Source of the DNA: DATFMP01 sp035266845
GTDB taxonomy: Bacteria; SAR324; JACQKK01
DNA length: 64,000 nucleotides
Direction of reading: 5' to 3'
NCBI GenBank assembly: GCA_035266845.1
Contig: DATFMP010000001.1
Span: 1 to 64,000, forward strand
The notes below the pieces were generated by a model that did no database searches, had not been told where the DNA came from, and saw nothing but the letters and a program-made list of their open reading frames with translations. The translations under genes and the position numbers were made by a program. The stretch's first letter is position 1. The number at the start of each line of letters is the position of its first letter. Of this stretch, positions 1 to 8,247 are shown in pieces.

Positions 1-685
1 GGCCACGGACAAGCAGATCGAGGCGAATCGGAGGAATGCGAAGAAGAGCACGGGGCCGCGCACGGAGGCCGGCAAGGAGAAGTCGGCCCAGAACGCGAGG
101 AAGCACGGCCTGACGTCGCGGCGGATGGTGCTGGCGGACGAAGATGCGGCGGAGTTCGAGCAACTGCGGCGCAACCTGCACGCGGAGCTGGCGCCGGAGA
201 CGCAGTTGGAGACCCTGATCGTGAACCGCATCGCCGCCGTGCAGTGGCGGCTGGCGCGGGTGCCCGCGCTGGAGGCGGAGCTGATGGATCGGCTGCGCTA
301 CGACATGCTCACCGAAGACCAGGGCCTGGGCGGGGCGTGGTCGCTGGATTCCGGGCCCTACGGCGGGGCGCTGGCGCGGCTGGCGCGCTACGAGACCACG
401 CTGGAGCGCAATGCGGCGCGCCTGCTGGCGGAGCTGCGGCGCTCGCAGGCGCACCGCCGGCAGCAGGAGCGCGCGGAGCTGGCGCAACTGGCCGCCGAGC
501 GCGAGCGCGCCGCCCGCGAGCGGGATCTGCACGGCCTGCACGCATCGCGCGGGCAGGCCACCGGCTGGCCAGGGGGCGGGGCGTTGACGGCGCCGGCTGC
601 GCTGCGAAACGAAGCCAATCCGGCGGCGGGAGTCCCGCACGGGCCACTCGCGCCCCCGGGCGGGGCCGGGGGCGTCGCCAACTGA
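1..685 (+). CDS. NRRNA/STGPRT-type conserved hypothetical protein (5' edge cut)
   Basis: The reading frame is open from the first bases of the window and probably lacks only its start codon. The first in-window ATG at position 125 is internal, because the conserved family signature lies upstream of it: IEANRRNAKKSTGPRT followed by a KHGLTS motif. This Asn/Arg-rich start followed by a helical region (LIVNRIAAVQWRLARV) is a family I recall from Acidobacteria and Planctomycetes; its function is unknown. The middle is rich in Arg, Ala and Glu and probably helical or coiled coil (roughly residues 130-180). The tail is Gly/Pro-rich and looks disordered. The gene converges on the oxidoreductase gene with only 4 bp between the stop codons. 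Family membership is from memory. Confidence 0.75.
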   Translation, partial: ATDKQIEANRRNAKKSTGPRTEAGKEKSAQNARKHGLTSRRMVLADEDAAEFEQLRRNLHAELAPETQLETLIVNRIAAVQWRLARVPALEAELMDRLRYDMLTEDQGLGGAWSLDSGPYGGALARLARYETTLERNAARLLAELRRSQAHRRQQERAELAQLAAERERAARERDLHGLHASRGQATGWPGGGALTAPAALRNEANPAAGVPHGPLAPPGGAGGVAN

Positions 686-689
686 GCGC

Positions 690-2588
690 CTACGCGGCGG
701 GCAGGCCCTCGCCGGCCCACTCCAGGTCCAGCTCCATCAGCTTGGCCAGGGTGGGCATGCCGGTCTTGGGGTCCCAGCCGGCAAGCTGGTAGTAGGCGGC
801 CAGCGCCTGCTCGAACTCCTGCGGGTCCACCCGCTCGCCGTTGAGCGGCCCGTCGATGCTCTCGAACAGGCGCGGAGGCAGGGTGTCGTCCGCGGGGGTG
901 AAGCCTTCGCGCACGTTGAAGATGCGCGACATCACGTCCGCCCGCTCCCCGGCGCGGATCAGCTCGTAGAGGCTCACGTCCCAGCCCGTCACGGCGCGCA
1001 TGTGCTCCACCAGCTTGGTCATGCTGACCGCGTTGATGGGCGCGCCCACGAAATCGCACATGCCCACGGTGTTGTACATGCTCCACACGCGCTGGGTCTG
1101 GAAGTACAGCTTGGCCTTGCGCGCGCTCAGCTCGGTGGGCGGGGCGCCCTCGGTGATGCCCAGCTCGGGCAGCATCGTCGAGTTGGGGTGGAACGCGGTG
1201 TAGAAGGGGTCGTGCGGGGCCTCCATGTGGTCCGCGCCCGTGGGCGAGGTGGCGTAGGCGATGGCCAGGCTCTTCTTGCCGCGCGGCTCGTGCATGGGAA
1301 GCTCCTGCCCCTTCACGTGCATGGCGAACTGCTCCGCGCCCCGGCCGATCTTCTCCGCGGCGCGCTTGGTGCCCTCGGCCAGCAGGTCACCAATGCCCTC
1401 GCGGTGGGCGATCATGCGGATCAGCGCCTGGGCCGCCTCCACGTTGCCCCAGGTCAGCTCCATGCCGCCGGCCTGCTCCTTGGTGATCAGCCCCTTCTCG
1501 TAGCACTCGAAGGCGAAGGCGATGGCCACACCGGTGGAGATGGAGTCCAGCACGTACTGGCCCAGCATCTGGTTGGACTTGGCGATCTGCTTCAGGTCGT
1601 GGATGCGCAGCAGCGAGCCGTTGGCGGAGATCGTCTCGTACTCCGGGCCGCCGTACTTGGGCTCCACGCCCAGCTCGTCCACCTTCACGTCGCGCTTGCA
1701 GGCGATGGTGCACGCGTAGCAGGTGCCGCGCTTGACGAGGATCGTCTCGGCCATCTTCTGGCCCGTGATGTCCGCGTAGCCCTCGTCGAAGTGCCCATGC
1801 CGGAAGTTCTCCGTGGGCAGGATGCCGTCCTTCTGCAGCGCCCCTACTCCCCGAGGAGAGCCGAACAGGTGCATGGGGTCCTTGTCCTTGTTGTACGTCT
1901 GACGGAACCAGCCGAAGACCTGCTTGGACAGCTCGGCATCCTGCGGCTTCATGCGCGGGCCGGAGCCCAGGCAGGCCACGGCCTTCAGGTTCTTGGAGCC
2001 CATCACGGCACCCAGGCCGCTGCGCCCGTTGAAGTGCTTCAGCTCGTTGACGATGGCCGCATAGCGCACCAGGTTCTCGCCCGCGATGCCGGTTTGCAGC
2101 ACGCGGATGCGCTTGTCGCCCAGCTCGGCCTTGATGCCCTCGTGGACCTCGCCCGACTCCCGCCCCCAGTAGGGCGTCGCGTCGCGCAGCTCCACGGTGT
2201 CGTTGGTGACCCACAGGTAGGTGGGCTTGGGCGCGCGGCCCGTGAAGATGATGCCGTCGTAGCCGGCCGCTTTCAGCTCCGGCCCCCAGTATCCGCCCGC
2301 TTCCGCCTCGCCATAGCCGCCCGTCAGCGGGCTCTTGGCCACGGCGGAGAAGCGGTTGGTGCCCGAGAGCTGCCCCGAGCCGATCACGCTGGTCATGAAG
2401 ATCAGCATGTTCTCCGGGCCCAGCGGGTCCACCCCTGTCGGCAGCTCGCGCAGCATGAAGTACGAGGCCAGCCCGCCGCCCCCCAGATAGCGCCGGTACA
2501 CCGCGTCGCCGGGCTCCTCCACCGAGATGACACTCTGGGTGAGGTCCACCCGCAGGATCCTGCCGTGATAGCCTTGCCCTTTGCTCAT
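690..2588 (-). CDS. aor: aldehyde:ferredoxin oxidoreductase (tungsten-pterin enzyme)
   Basis: This 632-residue protein has the length and layout of the AOR family, whose members oxidise aldehydes to carboxylates with ferredoxin using a tungsten bis-pterin cofactor and one [4Fe-4S] cluster. The N-terminal domain carries the early family motifs (YHGRILRVDLT, LGGGGLASYF). The cluster ligands are visible as CxxCxxxC at about residues 286-293 (CYACTIAC), with the fourth cysteine in MCDF near residue 510. The pterin-binding region includes FNGRSGLGAVMGSKNLKA. I chose the ATG at 2588 because AGGAG lies 7 nt upstream and the homologous start MSKGQGYHGR follows; the open frame upstream is unlike the family. 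No ferredoxin or electron-transfer subunit is adjacent. A divergent MoeA about 18 kb away could supply metal insertion, which is inference. Confidence 0.93.
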   Translation of the reverse strand: MSKGQGYHGRILRVDLTQSVISVEEPGDAVYRRYLGGGGLASYFMLRELPTGVDPLGPENMLIFMTSVIGSGQLSGTNRFSAVAKSPLTGGYGEAEAGGYWGPELKAAGYDGIIFTGRAPKPTYLWVTNDTVELRDATPYWGRESGEVHEGIKAELGDKRIRVLQTGIAGENLVRYAAIVNELKHFNGRSGLGAVMGSKNLKAVACLGSGPRMKPQDAELSKQVFGWFRQTYNKDKDPMHLFGSPRGVGALQKDGILPTENFRHGHFDEGYADITGQKMAETILVKRGTCYACTIACKRDVKVDELGVEPKYGGPEYETISANGSLLRIHDLKQIAKSNQMLGQYVLDSISTGVAIAFAFECYEKGLITKEQAGGMELTWGNVEAAQALIRMIAHREGIGDLLAEGTKRAAEKIGRGAEQFAMHVKGQELPMHEPRGKKSLAIAYATSPTGADHMEAPHDPFYTAFHPNSTMLPELGITEGAPPTELSARKAKLYFQTQRVWSMYNTVGMCDFVGAPINAVSMTKLVEHMRAVTGWDVSLYELIRAGERADVMSRIFNVREGFTPADDTLPPRLFESIDGPLNGERVDPQEFEQALAAYYQLAGWDPKTGMPTLAKLMELDLEWAGEGLPAA

Positions 2589-2907
2589 GGTCGCGCTCCT
2601 GCCGAATTGGGGGGGTCGCAACGGCCGCGGCTGCCCCGCTGCGGGCCGCGGTCTTGGTGTTGGCGTTCGTGATGCCGCTATTCGCGAAATCTGCGACATC
2701 GTAGCGTCTTTGTCCAGCCAAGGGCATTGATGCAAGCCAACATGCCTTACGGGACCTGCCGAGCCGGCTGCGCCGCTGTGGTGGCGCGGCATCCTGGCGC
2801 ACAGGTCCGCGCCGCGGCGGACCCATGGTGTGGCCGAGGGGGCCTGCGCTATACTGGCGGCAATGCGGCATGGTGCCGCGGCCACAAGCCAACCGGAACC
2901 TGACGTG
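2589..2907. other. divergent intergenic region between aor and the small membrane gene
   Basis: This 319-bp gap separates two divergent genes and should hold both promoters. On the + strand TATACT at 2850-2855 is a good -10 match, about 50 nt before the downstream ATG, but no convincing -35 accompanies it. On the minus strand TTGGCT occurs twice around a GCAT-N2-ATGC inverted repeat near 2720-2745. I see no gene here. Confidence 0.35.
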
Positions 2908-3159
2908 ATGACTCCCGGCTTTACCCAGACGCTCGTGCGAAGCATCGTGATGCTGCTGCTCCTGGGCCTGTTCGCGATGATCGTCTACGGCACGCTGTTC
3001 AAGGAGACCCTGCCCAGCGACGTCGGCTTCTGGCTGCCGCGTTGGCCGTTCTGGGTGGCCGTCGGCGTGGGCGGACCGCTGCTGGTGCTGCGCTTGGTGC
3101 TATGGCGCTGGCGCGGCACGCGCCGCAAGGCCGCCGATCCCACCCCTCCCGTCGCCTGA
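2908..3159 (+). CDS. small two-helix inner-membrane protein
   Basis: An 83-residue hydrophobic protein. Two membrane segments are visible, roughly residues 10-30 (VRSIVMLLLLGLFAMIVYG) and 46-66 (FWVAVGVGGPLLVLRLVLW), followed by a basic cytoplasmic-looking tail (RWRGTRRKA). The ATG at 2908 is chosen because the hydrophobic segment follows closely; a GTG directly before it is equally possible. The gene ends 13 nt before the M48 protease start on the same strand, so the two are probably co-transcribed and this may be an accessory or unrelated small membrane protein. I do not recognise a named family. Confidence 0.6.
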   Translation: MTPGFTQTLVRSIVMLLLLGLFAMIVYGTLFKETLPSDVGFWLPRWPFWVAVGVGGPLLVLRLVLWRWRGTRRKAADPTPPVA

Positions 3160-3172
3160 GCGCCGCTGCCCC

Positions 3173-4507
3173 ATGACCGTTGCCACCTGGATCGTCGCCG
3201 TCTTTCTGGTCTGCTTCGGGCTGGAGCAGCTCGTGGAAGTGGGACTGGCCCTGCTGAACCTGCGCCACGCGGCGGCCCACGGCGGCCGTGTGCCGCCGGC
3301 GCTGGAAGGGCGTGTCACACCCGAGACGGCTCGTCGCAGCCGCGCCTACACGCTGGTGCGGGGCCGCTTCGGCCTGCTGGAGCAGGGGGTGGACGTCCTG
3401 GTGGTGCTGGCGGTGCTGTTCTCCGGGCTGCTGCCCTGGCTGGACGGAGCACTGCGAGGCCTGGGCTTGGGCGGCGCGCACCTGTTCGTGGCCTACGTGG
3501 TGGTGCTGGGTGCGCTGCTGAGCGTCGCCGGCCTGCCCTTCCGGCTGTACTCGACCTTCGGCATCGAGGCCCGCTTCGGCTTCAACCGCATGACTTTTGC
3601 CATGTGGGTGTGGGACCGCACCAAGGCGCTGGCCCTCAGCGCGGTGCTGGGGCTGCCGCTGCTGTACGGGGTCTATGGCTTCATGGCCACCACGGGCCGT
3701 TGGTGGTGGCTGTGGGTGTTCGCGTTCCTCACCGCGGTGCAGATCGTGCTGCAGTGGCTCTACCCCAGCGTGATCGCGCCGCTGTTCAACCGCTTCACGC
3801 CGCTGCCGGCCGGCTCGCTGCGCGAGCGCGTACTGGCGCTGGCCAAGCGCGCCGGCTTCCGCACGCGCGGCCTGTACGTGATGGACGCCTCGCGGCGCTC
3901 CGGGCACTCCAATGCCTACTTCGCCGGGTTCTTTCGGCCGCGCATCGTGTTGTTCGATACGCTGCTGGAGCGCGTGAGCGAGGACGAGGCGTTGGCCGTG
4001 CTGGCTCACGAGATCGGGCACTATCGCAAACGCCACGTGCACCAGGCGCTGCTGCTGAACGCGGTGGCATCGCTGCTGCTGCTGTGGGCGGCGAGCCTGC
4101 TGCTGCCCTGGGAGCCGCTGTATGCCGCGTTCGGCTTCACCGGGCCCAGCTTTCACACGGCGCTGGCACTGCTGCTGCTGGGCGGCGGCGCGTTCACGTT
4201 CTGGCTGCGGCCGCTGCTCGCGTGGTTCTCCCGGCGCAACGAGTACGCCGCGGACGCCTATGCGGCGCGGATCACGGGGCAGCCCGCCGCCATGGCCTCG
4301 GCCCTGCTGCGGCTCAACGAGCACAACCTCTCCAACCTGGCGCCGCACCCCTGGTACAGCCGCTTCCACTACTCCCACCCCACGCTGCTGGAGCGCTTGG
4401 CGGCCCTGGAGCGAGAGGCCGGCGGCAGTGGGGGCATCGCGGGCGGCGGGATGGCTTCCCGCCCCGCCGGAGTCAGCGCAATTGTGGCGCGGCCTGTGCT
4501 AAACTGA
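3173..4507 (+). CDS. M48-family CAAX-type membrane zinc metalloprotease (Ste24-like)
   Basis: A 444-residue integral membrane protein with the Ste24/CAAX prenyl protease layout: several N-terminal hydrophobic helices including an M48-type N-terminal domain (residues about 1-200), then a catalytic domain. The zinc site is intact: HEIGH at residues 279-283 and the third ligand Glu357 in NEYAADAYA, with Asp361 of the ExxxAD motif. Two further hydrophobic helices lie between these motifs, as expected for Ste24 proteins. The family cleaves membrane-associated substrates; in bacteria its usual role is membrane protein quality control. The C-terminus after the FHYSHPTLLERL motif is a short Gly-rich tail. 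Its start lies 13 nt after the small membrane protein, suggesting one transcript. Confidence 0.9.
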   Translation: MTVATWIVAVFLVCFGLEQLVEVGLALLNLRHAAAHGGRVPPALEGRVTPETARRSRAYTLVRGRFGLLEQGVDVLVVLAVLFSGLLPWLDGALRGLGLGGAHLFVAYVVVLGALLSVAGLPFRLYSTFGIEARFGFNRMTFAMWVWDRTKALALSAVLGLPLLYGVYGFMATTGRWWWLWVFAFLTAVQIVLQWLYPSVIAPLFNRFTPLPAGSLRERVLALAKRAGFRTRGLYVMDASRRSGHSNAYFAGFFRPRIVLFDTLLERVSEDEALAVLAHEIGHYRKRHVHQALLLNAVASLLLLWAASLLLPWEPLYAAFGFTGPSFHTALALLLLGGGAFTFWLRPLLAWFSRRNEYAADAYAARITGQPAAMASALLRLNEHNLSNLAPHPWYSRFHYSHPTLLERLAALEREAGGSGGIAGGGMASRPAGVSAIVARPVLN

Positions 4508-4595
4508 GATTCATATCAGGCGCCTCGCCCCACATCGCCCGGATGCCAGCCGAAGCGGCACCCGCACCGGGTCACGCAGCCACCCAGTCATCACC

Positions 4596-6899
4596 ATGTT
4601 GCAGCCGAAGCTCGATCCGCTCCACGCGCACGAAATGCCCGCGCTCTACTACGAGCGCACGACGGCCGAGGAGCGCCGCCGTCACCGCGCCAAGCTGGAG
4701 CACGTGGTGCGCGAGGGCGGCCTGCTGATCGAGGCGGCGCCCACAGCGGAGGGCGGCTGGCTGTTCGAGCTGGTCACGATGGACTGGGAGGAGCCGGGGC
4801 TGCTGGACAAGATCTTCGAGTCCGTGCTGCGCTGCCACCGGCTGGAGCACGGCATCTCCATTCAGCGTGCGCGCATCTTCACCGGAGGCCAGGGGCAGGT
4901 GGTGAACCTGCTCGACCTGCGCGACCGCCAGGGGCGCCACCTGAATGCGGCCGGCCGCGAGATGGTGCTGGAGCGGCTGCGCGAGATCCGGCCGGGCGAG
5001 CGCGGCGTGCTGGAGACGATCCAGAACTTTCCCTACCGCTCGCTGATCCCCCTGCTGGATGCCATCCCCGCCGTCAACAACGAGGCTTCCGAACACTACA
5101 CATGCCTGGAGCTGAACCCCGAGCGCATCTCCAACCGCTTCACGAGCGTGGTGCTGCACTTCCTGGCGCGTTCGGAGCTGTGGCTGAACATCCAGGTGGC
5201 GGAGATCGAGCAGGGCGCGCGCGGGCGCTACGTGTTCTATGTGGTGGATAAGCAGGGCCGCAAGCTGCGCGATTCGCACATCGTGCGCCGTAGCCTGCTG
5301 CATATGCTGGAGGCGATCAACTCCACGCTCACGCGCTTCAACCTGCACTACATCCGGCGCGACTGGGAGATGCGCATCGAGCACAACCAGCACACGCTTT
5401 ACCACAGCCGCCCCGACTTCTCGGATTACCTGGCCGACCTGGCCAATATCCGGCAGATGGCCGGCACCAAGGGCATGGACCCCAACCACCTCAGCCATCT
5501 GGTGGAGGAGGGGCTGCTGGACAGCCAGTCCCTGTACTTCCTCAAGAAGACCGAGGCCTGGGTGAACACCCACCTGCCGGAGAATCGCGCGCTGCTGGAG
5601 CGCCCGCCCACGGAGGCGGACGTGGAACTGGTGCGGGAGTACTTCGAGTACCGCCGCCGGGCCACGCGCATCCTGGCCCCGCTGTTCCAGCGGCTGACCG
5701 AGATGCCCACCGTTTCGCCGCTGCTCTCGCCGCGCAACCGGCTGTACGCGATGTGCAGGCCCTTCCCGCAGCTCCACTACGCGCTGGACGAGGACGACCG
5801 GCTCTACCTGGATGGCCCGGTGTGGCTGAGCGAGCCACGCGCGGCGCTGGATGCCCTGCTGCTGATGGCGCGCACGGATTGCCACTTTCGGCCTGACACC
5901 ATTGCGGCGATCGAGGCCAGCCTGGAGGGCTGGAACGAGTTCTACATCGCCGAGCACCGGGAGGAGCTGGGGGCGCGCTTCCTCTCCGTGATCGACGAGA
6001 GCATCCGCCAGGGCAATACGGCCATGGTGCTGCGCAACCTGCGTTCGGTGGGCTTGCTGCAACGCTACCTGCCCGGGTTCGAGCAGGTGCAGGGCCGCAT
6101 TCACGTCAATGCAGACCACGCCTACACCGTGGACGAGCACTCATTCGTCGTGATCGATGTGCTGCTGGGGCTGAGCCAGCTGGGTGAGGTGCTGCCCAAG
6201 GCTGGGGCCTCGACCATGCGGGCGGACTACGAGCACCTGCGCGCGCATTCCGGTCTGAAGAACTATGCGCGCAAGTACGCCATGGAGCTGCGCATGCTGG
6301 AGCGCGTGCCGGCGGTGCGCCAGCACCCGGCGGTGCGGCCCTTCTTCCGCGTGATGGAAGAGGCGCGCCGCAACAGCCTCGAGTACCTGATCGAGGTGAA
6401 CCTGCTGGAGTTCGGGCAGGACACCAGCATTGCCGCCCTCAATGAGATCGAGAACGTGCGCACCCGCCTCGACAAGCTGATCCGCCACTACGCCGCCCTG
6501 CCCTTCGAGGAGCGGCGCGTGCTGGTGCTGGCGGGGCTGCTGCACGACCTCAAGAAGCCGGCCCAGAATCACGGCAGCCTGGGTGCCGATGCGCTGGACG
6601 CGGTGCTGGACGGCATGGGCCTGCGCCTGCCCGCGCGCGAGGTGGGGCGGCTGCGCTGGCTGATCCGGCACCACCTGGACATCCGTCCGCTGATGACGAA
6701 GATGGGTGCCGAGGGCGAGGCCGCGCTGGCGGGCTTCACCGCGGAGGCGGGCGATCCGACCCTGGTCAGCGCGCTCATCCTGTTCACCTTCGCGGATCGC
6801 ATGGCGGTGCACTTCGACCTGAATTCCAACGCCCACGACGCCGCCGTGCTCGGCGACATGCTGGAGCGCGTGCAGGCCATGCGCCCCGCGCCCGCCTGA
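4596..6899 (+). CDS. GlnD-like protein with N-terminal ACT domains and an HD domain, no nucleotidyltransferase
   Basis: A 767-residue protein related to the regulatory and HD parts of the PII uridylyl-removing enzyme GlnD, but rearranged. The first ~230 residues contain two ACT-like units: one around residues 54-115 (DWEEPGLLDKIFESVL ... ARIFTGGQGQV) and a second around 145-230. The C-terminal half is HD-like: His508 and His515 in HAYTVDEHS, the HD pair His650-Asp651 in LLHDLKKP, and a later RHHLD motif. The GSxxRxDxxxxSDxD nucleotidyltransferase of true GlnD is absent. It may hydrolyse a nucleotide or protein-nucleotide bond in response to a small-molecule ligand; that is inference. No glnB or ammonium transporter gene is nearby. 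The start codon lacks a clear ribosome-binding site. Confidence 0.72.
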   Translation: MLQPKLDPLHAHEMPALYYERTTAEERRRHRAKLEHVVREGGLLIEAAPTAEGGWLFELVTMDWEEPGLLDKIFESVLRCHRLEHGISIQRARIFTGGQGQVVNLLDLRDRQGRHLNAAGREMVLERLREIRPGERGVLETIQNFPYRSLIPLLDAIPAVNNEASEHYTCLELNPERISNRFTSVVLHFLARSELWLNIQVAEIEQGARGRYVFYVVDKQGRKLRDSHIVRRSLLHMLEAINSTLTRFNLHYIRRDWEMRIEHNQHTLYHSRPDFSDYLADLANIRQMAGTKGMDPNHLSHLVEEGLLDSQSLYFLKKTEAWVNTHLPENRALLERPPTEADVELVREYFEYRRRATRILAPLFQRLTEMPTVSPLLSPRNRLYAMCRPFPQLHYALDEDDRLYLDGPVWLSEPRAALDALLLMARTDCHFRPDTIAAIEASLEGWNEFYIAEHREELGARFLSVIDESIRQGNTAMVLRNLRSVGLLQRYLPGFEQVQGRIHVNADHAYTVDEHSFVVIDVLLGLSQLGEVLPKAGASTMRADYEHLRAHSGLKNYARKYAMELRMLERVPAVRQHPAVRPFFRVMEEARRNSLEYLIEVNLLEFGQDTSIAALNEIENVRTRLDKLIRHYAALPFEERRVLVLAGLLHDLKKPAQNHGSLGADALDAVLDGMGLRLPAREVGRLRWLIRHHLDIRPLMTKMGAEGEAALAGFTAEAGDPTLVSALILFTFADRMAVHFDLNSNAHDAAVLGDMLERVQAMRPAPA

Positions 6900-6950
6900 G
6901 TCCGTTCGGCGCCCGGGAGCCGCGCCGCGCCCTTCGCCACCGCAGCCCGC

Positions 6951-6973
6951 AACCGCGGCGCCTGCCCGCGGTT
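6951..6973. terminator. stem-loop between converging genes, overlapping the MFS stop codon
   Basis: An 8-bp perfect stem (AACCGCGG / CCGCGGTT) with a 7-nt loop lies between the GlnD-like gene and the converging transporter, and its right arm runs into the transporter stop codon. There is no U-tract, so intrinsic termination in either direction is only likely, not certain. Confidence 0.4.
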
Positions 6974-8247
6974 TACGCCGCCGTGCGTTGCACACCCCGC
7001 CAAGCCCACAGCGCGAGGCCGGAGGCCACCAGTGCGGCGTGGAACACGAAGTAGCCCCGCAGCCCTACCCAGGGCGCCATCTGGCCGGCCAGAAAGGGCG
7101 CGGCGCCGTGCCCCAGCATGTACAGCGACGTCGCGAAGGCCAGGGCGCGGGCTTCCATGCCTGCCGGCGCGGCCTCCTTGATCAGCCGCAGCAGTCCGGG
7201 CTGCAGGCCCACGGCCACCGCGCCCAGCACAAGGCGCACCAGCGTGAGCTGCAGCGGATCGCGCACGAACGGGTAGGGCAGCACCGCCAGCAGGCACAGC
7301 CCCAATGCCACCAGGGTCACGCGGCGGGGCTCGTAGCGATCCAGCACGCGGCCCCAGAAGGGCAGTGCCGCCGCGCTGGAGAGCGTGAGGGACACCGTGA
7401 CCACGCTCAGCCACAGGTTGTGGCTCAGGCCCAGGTAGGTCTCCTGCCCACCCAGCAGCTCCAGCGTGTACAGCGAGACGATGGTGATGCTGCCGAAGAA
7501 GGTGCTGGCGAAGAGGAACATCAGGTAGAACATCAGGCCCATGGTGGGCACGCGCAGGCACGCGCGCAGATCCTGCCACAGGTGGAGCCGCAGGCGTTGC
7601 AGGGGCTTGGCGTATACCTCGCGCGTCCCCAGACTTACCAGCGTTGTGCTGGCGACGGCCGTGGCGCCGCCCACCAGGTAGAGCCACTGGTAGCGCGGCA
7701 GCAGACCCGCCAGCAGGCCACCCAGCACGGGGCCCACGGTGGAGCCGATCAGGGCGCCGGTCTGCATGCTGGAGAGCGCGCGGCCCATGGAGCCGGCGGG
7801 CGTGTTGGTGGCCACCAGGGCCTGCGAGGCGGCATTGAAGCCGTTGCTGGCGCCGATCCAGGCCACGCCCAGCAGCAGGCCGCCCAGATTGGGCATGAAG
7901 GCCAGCGCCGTGAAGCCCAGGCACTGCCCGATGGTGGCGCGCAGCATCATGGAGCGCTTGCCGAAGTGATCGGCCAGCCCGCCCCACACCGGCATCAGGG
8001 ACATGGTCACGACGTACAGCACCGCCGTGTAGTAGCCCGTCCAGGCATCCACGCGCCCGCCGGCGCCCAGCTCCCGCAGGATCAGCGGGATGAACGGGAA
8101 GTACAGCGTGAAGCCGATGTTGCTGAGCAGGTTGCAGACGAACAGCACCTGCACGTTGCGGCGCCAGAACGGAAACGCCGCTTCTTCTGCACCGGATACC
8201 TCTACGGCACCGGGCGGCGGGGTGGCGGGCGGCGCGGGCGTGCTCAC
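6973..8247 (-). CDS. MFS transporter, third gene of a tandem trio
   Basis: A 424-residue major facilitator with about 12 membrane segments. The cytoplasmic loop 2-3 signature is GGLADHFGKRSMML, and the repeated version in the second half is WGRVLDRYEPRRV. The N-terminus carries FWRRN just before the first helix, as in its two neighbours. The start is a GTG at 8247 whose GTGA overlaps the stop codon of the upstream MFS gene, so translation is coupled. The family exports drugs or metabolites by proton antiport; no substrate can be inferred. Among the three, this is the last in the operon. Confidence 0.88.
   Translation of the reverse strand: MSTPAPPATPPPGAVEVSGAEEAAFPFWRRNVQVLFVCNLLSNIGFTLYFPFIPLILRELGAGGRVDAWTGYYTAVLYVVTMSLMPVWGGLADHFGKRSMMLRATIGQCLGFTALAFMPNLGGLLLGVAWIGASNGFNAASQALVATNTPAGSMGRALSSMQTGALIGSTVGPVLGGLLAGLLPRYQWLYLVGGATAVASTTLVSLGTREVYAKPLQRLRLHLWQDLRACLRVPTMGLMFYLMFLFASTFFGSITIVSLYTLELLGGQETYLGLSHNLWLSVVTVSLTLSSAAALPFWGRVLDRYEPRRVTLVALGLCLLAVLPYPFVRDPLQLTLVRLVLGAVAVGLQPGLLRLIKEAAPAGMEARALAFATSLYMLGHGAAPFLAGQMAPWVGLRGYFVFHAALVASGLALWAWRGVQRTAA

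Noticed and set aside
1002..2672. A 556-codon + strand open frame
   Set aside because: Antisense to the aldehyde oxidoreductase; His/Gly/Leu-rich with no domain signature.
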